A stretch of 29,530 nucleotides of DNA from CAYZWU01 sp964482235 (lineage in GTDB: Bacteria > Planctomycetota > B15-G4 > CAYZWU01), in the NCBI GenBank assembly GCA_964482235.1, contig CAYZWU010000062.1, positions 1-29,530 of the forward strand, in the 5' to 3' direction. The notes beneath the pieces are model-generated. The model had not been told where the DNA came from, searched no databases, and was given only the letters and a program-made list of their open reading frames with translations. The position numbers and the translations under genes are program-made. This document shows positions 23,515 through 29,530 of this stretch, piece after piece. Position 1 is the first letter of the stretch, and each line of letters opens with the position of its first letter.

Positions 23515-24729
23515 GCGTCTTTCACGGATCCTGCGGAGCCCCTCCCGGGCCTTCTTGTTCCGCGGATTGATCTCCAACGTCTCCTTGTAGTGGAGCTCCG
23601 CCTCGCGGAGAAGCTCGCTGTCGGTCTCCTCCCCTTCCCGGGCCAGGGCTTCCAGGTTGCAGGCCAGCCTGAAGTGGGCTCCCGGCTTCTTGCCAGGCCA
23701 TCGGCGGCAGAAAATCCGGAAAGCCTGCACCGCCTCCTCGCGGCGGCCCAGTTCGTCGTAGGCCACACCCTGGTTGAAGTGGAAGTACGGCACACCCGGA
23801 TCGAGCCGGATCGCCTCGCTGTAATGCTCGAGAGAGGCTTCGTGGTCATCGTTCTCGCTGAGAACGTTTCCGGCCGCGTAATGGAAGAAGGCCAGGTCGC
23901 AGTCCCGGCACCGGTCCGGACAGAGCAACGACGTGTTCGACAGGAAGAAGCCTGCGGCCAGCACGAGCGTCGCGAGGCCGAGCCGCTTCCAGAAGCGTCT
24001 CTTCACGCAGCCGATCCCCCACCAGACGGCATGGGAGGCGAGGAGGAGCAGGAACGGCAGGGCAACGATCCTGTACCGCGAGGTCACGAAGAAGAGAACC
24101 AGCGTGCCCATGTATGCCAGGGAAAAGAGGAGCACCAGCCCGGAGCCTGTCCGCCATTCCCTCAGGAGGAGCAGCAGACCCAGCAGGGCGAAAGGCGCCG
24201 CGAGACCGAAGCCCAGCGTCATCAGGCGCAGGATCGAGGAGTGGGCATCCATGTAGTAGAAGTTCCCCTCGAGGGGCTTCTCGTAGTCGTGCCAGAAGAG
24301 TCCGGCCTTCCTGAGATAGAGGGCGATCGCGTCGGCAGGGTTCTCGAAGATGAACTCCTTCGCCTCGCCGAACCACCAGCCGGAGACCTCCCCGTGGGTC
24401 ATGGACCGCCCCGTCTCCTGCTCCGCCTTCTTCCGGCCGCTCCGGATCAGGCCTTCCTGGCTCCCCTCGAGGCCGGGCGGCGTCTTGTACCATCCGTCGG
24501 CCTCGGCGTTGTTTCCGATGTAGAAGTTGATCCCCCCGTGAGCGGTGATCAACACGAACTCGTCGCCTTCCTTCAGGTTCCTTGCGGTGACGGGCGCGAT
24601 CACGGCCGCGGCGCCGATCCCGAAGATCAGCCCCACGACCAGGCCGTCGCGAAGCACGCTGCCGTCGATCCGAAGCGGCAGCCATGACGGCGCGTTGTCC
24701 GTCCCCACGGGACGGAAGGTCAGCCACAC
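23512..24729 (-). CDS. GT39-like/TPR membrane protein, C-terminal part of an interrupted gene
   Basis: This 405-codon open stretch is in the same frame as the segment at 24730-25326, separated only by a TGA at 24730-24732. Read together they give one membrane protein of about 604 residues. This part has the large periplasmic loop (FVLITAHGGINFYIGNNAEAD onward), several C-terminal helices (LGLLLLLREWRTGSGLVLLF, FFVTSRYRIVALPFLLLLAS), and two to three C-terminal tetratricopeptide repeats (EASLEHYSEAIRLDPGVPYF, EEAVQAFRIFCRRWPG, EAELHYKETLEINPRNKKAR). It could restart at GTG 24729, but no ribosome binding site precedes it and it would begin inside the membrane domain. Its stop codon lies in the palindromic element. 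A nonsense mutation or sequencing error is the most likely explanation of the split. Confidence 0.75.
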   Translation of the reverse strand: MWLTFRPVGTDNAPSWLPLRIDGSVLRDGLVVGLIFGIGAAAVIAPVTARNLKEGDEFVLITAHGGINFYIGNNAEADGWYKTPPGLEGSQEGLIRSGRKKAEQETGRSMTHGEVSGWWFGEAKEFIFENPADAIALYLRKAGLFWHDYEKPLEGNFYYMDAHSSILRLMTLGFGLAAPFALLGLLLLLREWRTGSGLVLLFSLAYMGTLVLFFVTSRYRIVALPFLLLLASHAVWWGIGCVKRRFWKRLGLATLVLAAGFFLSNTSLLCPDRCRDCDLAFFHYAAGNVLSENDDHEASLEHYSEAIRLDPGVPYFHFNQGVAYDELGRREEAVQAFRIFCRRWPGKKPGAHFRLACNLEALAREGEETDSELLREAELHYKETLEINPRNKKAREGLRRIRERR

Positions 24730-25326
24730 TCAGAGAAAGGGGATGAAGAGAAGCAGGTTGGGCCGCCCCAGGAAGGCCACTCCGAAGAGGAGGCCGGCGA
24801 GGAGAGCCTGCCCGATCTTCCAGGCGCCCCTTCGCGCCGGATCGACGGGAAAGACCGCAAAGGCGACGAGAAGGCAGAAAAGGACCCAGGTGCTCTGGAT
24901 CAGCTCGCCGTCGTAGAAGAGGAAGGGACCGTAGAATATGGCCAGCACGGCGGCAAGCATCCCTGTCCTGAAATCGAAGAACCTGATTCCCAGCACGACG
25001 AGAAGAATGCAGTTCAGGGCGCCCAGCACGCACTGAACGATCCTGACGGCAAGAAAATCGGATTCCCCCACGACTCGATAGAGCACGGAGAGGATTCCCG
25101 GGTAGAGGGGGTTGTAGGTGAGCACGCCCTCGGCAGTCTTCTTGCCGTCCATGATGAGACGGGCTTTCTCATCGTAGTTCGCCGAATCGAGGATCGGATT
25201 GTCGAAGAAGATCACATCCTCGATCTGGGACAGGTAGAGAAGCCGCAGCGCCAGGGCGGCGACGAAGATCGCGAAAACAGCTGCGATCACCCGGGCCCGT
25301 CTTGGCGTCTTCGAGGCGCTCCCCAT
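24730..25326 (-). CDS. GT39-like membrane glycosyltransferase, N-terminal part of an interrupted gene
   Basis: This N-terminal part of about 198 residues has a first helix (ARVIAAVFAIFVAALALRLL), then the acidic first periplasmic loop (FFDNPILDSANYDEKARLIM) typical of GT-C enzymes, followed by helices around VQCVLGALNCILLVVLGIRF and LIQSTWVLFCLLVAFAVF. It ends LLLFIPFL-TGA in mid-membrane domain, with the reading frame continuing unbroken for 405 more codons. ATG 25326 is chosen because GGAGG lies five bases upstream; a longer reading adds nine residues. Trp codons elsewhere in the window are TGG, and TGA is a normal stop here (several genes end with it), so a changed genetic code is not supported. 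If the TGA is real, the transferase is probably inactive. Confidence 0.75.
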   Translation of the reverse strand: MGSASKTPRRARVIAAVFAIFVAALALRLLYLSQIEDVIFFDNPILDSANYDEKARLIMDGKKTAEGVLTYNPLYPGILSVLYRVVGESDFLAVRIVQCVLGALNCILLVVLGIRFFDFRTGMLAAVLAIFYGPFLFYDGELIQSTWVLFCLLVAFAVFPVDPARRGAWKIGQALLAGLLFGVAFLGRPNLLLFIPFL

Positions 25327-25415
25327 TCGATCCTCCGTTCCAGCGTGCACCATCGGGCCGAGTTTAGACCGGGAGCGGCGGCCGGGTCAATCCGATTCCG
25401 GGCTTTGACGACGTC

Positions 25416-26378
25416 TCATCGATCGAGGTGTTTGCCGAAGAACGCAACGATGGCGCGGATCGCGCTGTCGAGGGTGAACCCGCCTCCCGTGAACCGGTTG
25501 GCCGTTCCGAGATTGTGATCCGAGCCCTCCATGGCGAGCAGTGTCAGATCGTGGCCGTCCGACTGGCTGACGATCTGCTTCGTCTCGTCGAAGGGGATCA
25601 CTTCATCCTCCGTGCCATGGATCAGCAGGTGCGCCGCCTGCATCCGGGCCAGGGCGCTCTTCATGTCGTAGCGCTCTACGTTCCGCTCGAAGTCGTCGAG
25701 GAAGCTCACGTTCATCCTGAGCTCGCGGCCGGTGTCGCCCTCGATCACCGGCCAGTAGCCGGCTTGCCGCCAGGCGATGCGCATCTCCGTGGGAAAGCGG
25801 TTCGTGAACGCCGGGGCGCCCACCGTGGCCACGGCCCTGATCGCGCCGTTGTTCTCCGAGGCCGAAAGGATCGAGATGATCCCTCCCTTGGAATGCCCCA
25901 GCAGGCCGACGGGCCCCGGCTCGATACCCGAGGGAAAGCCGTACCCCTCGCCAAGGATCTTCTTCAGGAAAAGGTTGAGATCATCCAGGTCGCTGCCGAA
26001 GCTGCCGCGCTCGAATCGTTCGGGATAGATCACCGTATGGGTGTCGCGGCCCATCCCCGAGAGGGAGAAGTTGAAGGACGCGAAGACGAAGCCGGTCTCC
26101 GCCGCGATCCTCTTCCCCAGGTAGGGCCACGGCCCCTTGTCCTTGGAGCCCTTCAGGCCGGGACAGAAGGCAACGACGGGAGTGCGTGCCGCAGCAGTCG
26201 AAGGGATGTAGAGATCGAAGTGGATCTCCCGCTCCGGGCTGATCGTCAGGACGTCGGAATGGCGCTCGATCGTCACTTCACGATCGGCCGATTCCCCGCA
26301 GCACAGGCACCGCACGAGGCAATCACACGAACAGGTGTCAGTATCCTTCCCCCTTCCCTGAAGTGGTATCTTCCCCAT
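25416..26378 (-). CDS. Alpha/beta hydrolase with Cys-rich N-terminus
   Basis: A 320-residue alpha/beta hydrolase of the dienelactone-hydrolase/BAAT-like esterase group. The catalytic triad is readable: nucleophile Ser163 in GLLGHSKGG, Asp258 in HGTEDEVIPF, and His288 in GSDHNLG. The oxyanion region is VVAFCPGLKGSKDKGPW (about 68-84). Unusually, the N-terminus before the fold has six Cys in 13 residues, reading T-C-S-C-D-C-L-V-R-C-L-C-C (residues 15-27), and no signal peptide. ATG 26378 is supported by GGAGG nine bases upstream and makes the gene overlap the 3' end of the methyltransferase gene by 41 bases, so translation is probably coupled. Substrate unknown. Confidence 0.85.
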   Translation of the reverse strand: MGKIPLQGRGKDTDTCSCDCLVRCLCCGESADREVTIERHSDVLTISPEREIHFDLYIPSTAAARTPVVAFCPGLKGSKDKGPWPYLGKRIAAETGFVFASFNFSLSGMGRDTHTVIYPERFERGSFGSDLDDLNLFLKKILGEGYGFPSGIEPGPVGLLGHSKGGIISILSASENNGAIRAVATVGAPAFTNRFPTEMRIAWRQAGYWPVIEGDTGRELRMNVSFLDDFERNVERYDMKSALARMQAAHLLIHGTEDEVIPFDETKQIVSQSDGHDLTLLAMEGSDHNLGTANRFTGGGFTLDSAIRAIVAFFGKHLDR

Positions 26379-27327
26379 CAGAACGAACCTCCGACCGCTT
26401 GATCTCTCCCGGCCCGGCAGAAATTCTTTCGAGCCGCTCCCTGGCCATGGCGACAGCCTCTGAGGACATGTCGCACCCGAACCAACGCCGGCCGCACTGG
26501 GCGGCTGCCACCAGCGTGGTACCGGAGCCCATAAAGAAATCGGCAACCAGGTCGCCCTGACTGGAGCAAAGAAGGACAACTCTTTTCAAAAGAGCCAGGG
26601 GCTTCTGTGTCGGATAGCCCGTTCTTTCCGGATCGCGCTGCTGCAAATGGGAGATATCGAGCCAGACATCGCTCGGGGTCATCGGGTCGTCATCGTAGTA
26701 ACGGTAGGTTTTTCCGGCAGTTCGGATCGTCCGGACAATGCGGCCGTCGCGATCGGTCTCCTTTTTCATGTGGTTGCGCGATCGCTTCGTCTCCCCGCAG
26801 GCCGGGCAGATGTTTCGCGGCAGGGCAATGGCATCGACGTTGCAGGTGAACCGCTTGCCCCGCGAGTACCAGAGAATGACATCGTGCTTCCGGGCAAGCC
26901 GCCTCGTGGTGCGGCCGCCCCCCGACCGGTAGACCCAGACGATCTCGTTGACGAACCTCTCCTGGCCGAAGAGCTCGTCCAGCAGGATCTTGACATAGTG
27001 GGACATGCGCCAGTCGAGGTGGACGAGAAGGGAGCCCGTCGGTTTGAGAAGGCGCTGGATCGCACGGATCCGGGGCCTCAACCAATCCACGTAAGATCGG
27101 CTGTCAGAAGGCAATAGGTCGTCGTACGATAAGGATTCCCCCTCCATCTCCGTGCGCAGGCGCCCCCCGCGCCTCTTCTCGAGCCTGACTCCGGACCTTT
27201 TCCTGCCCGTCCCGAAGGGCGGATCGAGGTAACAGAGATCGATCGACTCCCCCGGCAATCCGGCGGCCACGTCGAGGCAGTCGCCTTCCGCGAGCGAGCC
27301 TGCTGGAGAATCAAAGCTGTTGTTCAT
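26338..27327 (-). CDS. Orphan N4/N6 DNA methyltransferase (beta-class order)
   Basis: SAM-dependent DNA amino-methyltransferase of 329 residues. The catalytic motif IV DPPFGTG (35-41) comes first, a variable central region follows, and the SAM-binding motif I FFMGSGTT (264-271) is near the C-terminus, preceded by GYPTQKPLALLKR (motif X). This order defines the beta class, which includes CcrM-like adenine and some cytosine-N4 enzymes. The central region holds ICPACGETKRSRNH (C174, C177), possibly half a zinc-binding target-recognition element. No restriction endonuclease gene lies beside it, so it looks like an orphan methylase for regulation or repair marking. ATG 27327 has GGAG seven bases upstream; a longer reading adds 21 unsupported residues. 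Confidence 0.9.
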   Translation of the reverse strand: MNNSFDSPAGSLAEGDCLDVAAGLPGESIDLCYLDPPFGTGRKRSGVRLEKRRGGRLRTEMEGESLSYDDLLPSDSRSYVDWLRPRIRAIQRLLKPTGSLLVHLDWRMSHYVKILLDELFGQERFVNEIVWVYRSGGGRTTRRLARKHDVILWYSRGKRFTCNVDAIALPRNICPACGETKRSRNHMKKETDRDGRIVRTIRTAGKTYRYYDDDPMTPSDVWLDISHLQQRDPERTGYPTQKPLALLKRVVLLCSSQGDLVADFFMGSGTTLVAAAQCGRRWFGCDMSSEAVAMARERLERISAGPGEIKRSEVRSDGEDTTSGKGEGY

Positions 27328-27436
27328 CGCCGTACTCCGGAAACATCTCCGACCGGGCACCGCCGCCCCGCATCGGGCGGCCAGATTCAATAAAGCGAAT
27401 TAATGAGCGGGATTTCAATGTTCCGAAAAAAGACTC

Positions 27437-27445
27437 TGGTATAAT
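27437..27445 (+). promoter_or_regulatory. Extended -10 promoter of the carbamate kinase operon
   Basis: TGGTATAAT (27437-27445) is a perfect extended -10 element (TGn-TATAAT). No good -35 box is seen at 17 bases, which an extended -10 can tolerate. Transcription should begin near 27452, leaving a leader of about 25 bases before ATG 27477. Confidence 0.75.
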
Positions 27446-27476
27446 CCTCCATTTGACCGTGCTCGAGAGAACTGCC

Positions 27477-28433
27477 ATGACTGAAATCAAGCGAATCGTC
27501 ATCGCGCTGGGCGGCAACGCCGTGGTGAAGGACTATCAGCGGGGAACCGTCTACGAGCAGTTCGCCAACACCCGCGAATCGTTGAAGGATATCCCGGCCA
27601 TCATCAAGGAGGGGCACGAGGTGGTGGTCACGCACGGGAACGGACCGCAGGTCGGCAACATCCTGATCCGTGTGGAGGAGGCGATCGAGGAGGCGTACGA
27701 GCTCCCTCTCGGCGTCTGCGTCGCCGAAAGCCAGGGCGAGATGGGATACATGATCGTCCAGACCTTGAAAAACTTCTTCATCCTGGAGTCGATCGACAAG
27801 GAAGTGACTTCGATCCTCACCCAGGTGATCGTCGATCCCGATCATCCGACGAGCTACACACCGTCCAAGCCGATCGGACCCTTCCTCACTGCGGAACAGA
27901 CATCGAGCCTCGAGCAGCGCAGCATTCCGTTCATCGAGGATTCGGGCCGCGGCTACCGCAGGATCGTCCCTTCGCCGATCCCTCTCAAGGTGGTGGAATC
28001 CCAGGTCATCAGCAAGCTCCTCGAAGCCGGCATCCAGGTTGTGGCCGTGGGCGGCGGCGGCATGCCGGTCTACGTGGACGATCGAGGCTGCCTCGAAGGT
28101 GTGGACGCCGTGGTCGACAAGGACCTGGCTTCCGAGATCCTGGCGGCTGAGATCGGCGCCCAGGAATTCATCATCCTCACCAGCGAGGACAAGGTATTCC
28201 TCAACTTCAATAAATCGAACCAGCAGGCGCTGGATACACTCACTGTTGACGAGGCCAGACGCTACATGAAGGAAGGACATTTCCCTGCCGGCAGCATGGG
28301 CCCGAAGATCGAGGCGTCCATCAAGTTCCTGGAAGAAGATGGCGGCGAGAGGGTGGTCATCACGTCGGCAGAAGAGCTGGGTGCCGCTTTTCATGGAAAA
28401 GCAGGCACCGTCATCACACGAGACAGATCCTGA
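27477..28433 (+). CDS. arcC: Carbamate kinase
   Basis: Carbamate kinase (amino-acid kinase family), 318 residues, catalysing carbamoyl phosphate + ADP to carbamate + ATP, usually the energy-yielding last step of arginine or agmatine deiminase catabolism. Family motifs are intact: VIALGGNAVV (about 8-17), VTHGNGPQVGN (51-61), VAESQGEMGYM, VAVGGGGMPVYVDD, and PAGSMGPKIEA (270-280). ATG 27477 is preferred over an upstream TTG because it follows the predicted transcription start and GAGAG. It is first gene of a two-gene operon with the carbamoyltransferase, 55 bases away. The arcC symbol is by family; no arcA-type deiminase is in the window. Confidence 0.95.
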   Translation: MTEIKRIVIALGGNAVVKDYQRGTVYEQFANTRESLKDIPAIIKEGHEVVVTHGNGPQVGNILIRVEEAIEEAYELPLGVCVAESQGEMGYMIVQTLKNFFILESIDKEVTSILTQVIVDPDHPTSYTPSKPIGPFLTAEQTSSLEQRSIPFIEDSGRGYRRIVPSPIPLKVVESQVISKLLEAGIQVVAVGGGGMPVYVDDRGCLEGVDAVVDKDLASEILAAEIGAQEFIILTSEDKVFLNFNKSNQQALDTLTVDEARRYMKEGHFPAGSMGPKIEASIKFLEEDGGERVVITSAEELGAAFHGKAGTVITRDRS

Positions 28434-28488
28434 ATGACAGGAACCCGCGTCAGAGGGAGGCGGGAACAGCGTGAAAGGAGGAGAGATC

Positions 28489-29415
28489 ATGCATCTTCTG
28501 AAGCTTTCGGACTGGACCCCTGAGGTCCTGATGTCGGTCATCGACAAGGGTATCGAGGTGAAAGCCCGTCCCGGCGACTATGCCGAAGCCTGTCGGAACA
28601 AGACTCTGCTCATGTTCTTCGAGAAGCCTTCGCTTAGGACGCGGCTCTCCTTCGAAACCGGGATGACCCAGATGGGCGGCCATGCGATCTACTACAACAT
28701 CAAGGACTCGGCGCTGGGAAAGAAGGAGAACATCCACGACTTCGGCTGCGTGGCGTGCCGCTACGCCGACGTGATCATGTGCCGCCTATTCAGCCATCAG
28801 GTCCTCGAGGAGATCGCCGAGAACTCCACCGCGCCCGTGATCAACGGCCTCACCAACTTCGCCCACCCCTGCCAGATCCTGGCGGACCTGATGACGGTCA
28901 AGGAGAAGAAGGGCCGCCTCGAAGGCCTCAAGCTCGCCTACCTTGGCGACAGCTTCAACAACGTGACCCACTCCCTGATCTTCGGCTGCTCCATGGTGGG
29001 CATGGACATCGCGGTGGGCTGCCCCGACGACCCGAAGATGTCTCCCGATCCGGCCGTGGTGGATGAAGGTCTCGCCTTCGCCGCGAAGTACGGCTCCAAG
29101 GTCGAGGTCTTTCACGATGCCGCCGAGGCGGCCAGGGAGGCCGACGTGATCTACACCGACTCCTGGATGAGCTACCACATCCCTCCCGAAGAGGAGGAGA
29201 GCCGCGTGAAGATCTTCAAGCCCTATCAGGTGAACACCGAGCTCATGTCCCTTGCCAAGCCCGACGCCGTCTTCATGAACTGCCTCCCGGCGATGAGAGG
29301 CTACGAGCAGACGGCCGATGTGATCGACGGTCCCCAGAGCGTGGTCTTCGACGAGGCCGAGAACAGGATGCATGCCCAGAAGGCCGTGATCCTGAAGCTT
29401 CTGGAGCAGTTCTAG
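28489..29415 (+). CDS. Ornithine-carbamoyltransferase-like enzyme
   Basis: Aspartate/ornithine carbamoyltransferase family, 308 residues. The carbamoyl-phosphate site is readable: FEKPSLRTRLSFE (44-56, usual STRT replaced by SLRT), NGLTNFAHPCQILADLMT with HPCQ (126-129), and the C-terminal DGPQSVVFDEAENRMHAQKA block typical of ornithine enzymes. The amino-acid-binding loop differs: usual SMG is SYH in TDSWMSYHIPPEEEE (about 223-237), and usual HCLP is NCLP (264-267). The Asp and Cys that contact ornithine are kept. It may be a catabolic ornithine transferase or use a related substrate such as putrescine or another amine or amide. The ribosome binding site is very strong (AAAGGAGGAGAG), setting ATG 28489. 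Together with carbamate kinase it forms an ATP-generating or carbamoyl-phosphate-handling pair. Confidence 0.85.
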   Translation: MHLLKLSDWTPEVLMSVIDKGIEVKARPGDYAEACRNKTLLMFFEKPSLRTRLSFETGMTQMGGHAIYYNIKDSALGKKENIHDFGCVACRYADVIMCRLFSHQVLEEIAENSTAPVINGLTNFAHPCQILADLMTVKEKKGRLEGLKLAYLGDSFNNVTHSLIFGCSMVGMDIAVGCPDDPKMSPDPAVVDEGLAFAAKYGSKVEVFHDAAEAAREADVIYTDSWMSYHIPPEEEESRVKIFKPYQVNTELMSLAKPDAVFMNCLPAMRGYEQTADVIDGPQSVVFDEAENRMHAQKAVILKLLEQF

Positions 29416-29530
29416 GCTGCAAGCCCGCTTGGAAGAAATTGGGTGCCTGCCGGTCGGCGTTGAGTGCTCTGTCGAGGAGCTGGGACGTCGGGGGACCTCC
29501 TTCCATGAGAAGGCCAACCGTGTCAATGGA
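29416..29530. other. Window-end intergenic DNA
   Basis: The last 115 bases hold no supportable gene and no clear terminator hairpin. The next gene probably starts beyond the window. Confidence 0.5.

Noticed and set aside
24730..24732. Alternative genetic code with TGA as Trp or Gly
   Set aside because: Several intact genes in the window end at TGA and use TGG for Trp, so TGA is a genuine stop in this genome.

Overview
This is a chromosomal window of high GC content (about 60% by eye) from a Gram-negative bacterium. It encodes both inner-membrane permease subunits of the LPS exporter (LptF and LptG) and a WaaP/Kdo-kinase-family protein that acts on LPS core sugars. It also holds housekeeping genes (rho, rpmB), three sulfatase-superfamily proteins, two PMT/GT39-like membrane glycosyltransferases and several poorly characterised families (DUF4416, a B12-type radical SAM protein). 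The mix, with no phage, plasmid or integrase genes, looks like an uncultured FCB-group or delta-proteobacteria-like lineage. That placement is inference from gene content only. The first 60 bases are extremely G/C-rich and may be a contig edge.

Layout. 1-519 is non-coding and holds degenerate repeat units plus a perfect 26-bp hairpin. 520-3742 (minus) is a sulfatase gene followed by a DAACS dicarboxylate/glutamate symporter with an unusual insertion. 3829-4752 (plus) is an HDAC-like deacetylase. 4850-5404 (minus) is a stand-alone double Lrp/AsnC-type ligand-binding (RAM) protein. 5617-7026 (minus) is a degenerate sulfatase-like protein. 7282-8931 (plus) is a secreted HEAT-repeat/von Willebrand A protein with a near-consensus promoter. 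8960-10312 (minus) is Rho, followed by about 730 bp of non-coding DNA. 11042-11443 (plus) is a histone-H1-like basic protein with a strong terminator. 11629-11910 (minus) is ribosomal protein L28. 12183-12707 (plus) is DUF4416. 12714-14932 (minus) is lptF-lptG. 15125-16735 (plus) is a tandem LPS-kinase fusion. 16930-17079 (plus) is a 49-residue zinc-ribbon microprotein. 17288-19963 (plus) is the radical SAM protein. 20066-21985 (plus) is a GT39-like glycosyltransferase and 22013-23416 (plus) a sulfatase lipoprotein. A long palindromic repeat sits at 23420-23514. 23512-25326 (minus) is a GT39-like/TPR protein interrupted by an in-frame TGA. 25416-26378 (minus) is an alpha/beta hydrolase and 26338-27327 (minus) an orphan DNA methyltransferase. 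27477-29415 (plus) is carbamate kinase plus an ornithine-carbamoyltransferase-like enzyme.

How the genes fit together. Much of the window concerns the cell envelope: LptFG, the tandem kinase, the glycosyltransferases and the sulfatase-superfamily proteins could all build or modify surface glycans. The last two genes form a carbamoyl-phosphate module; no deiminase is visible inside the window. The most unusual items are EF-hand/dockerin-like repeats inside a DAACS transporter, the palindromic repeat whose arm supplies a stop codon, the catalytically degenerate sulfatase, the tandem LPS kinase, and the TGA-split glycosyltransferase with a hairpin just after the TGA.
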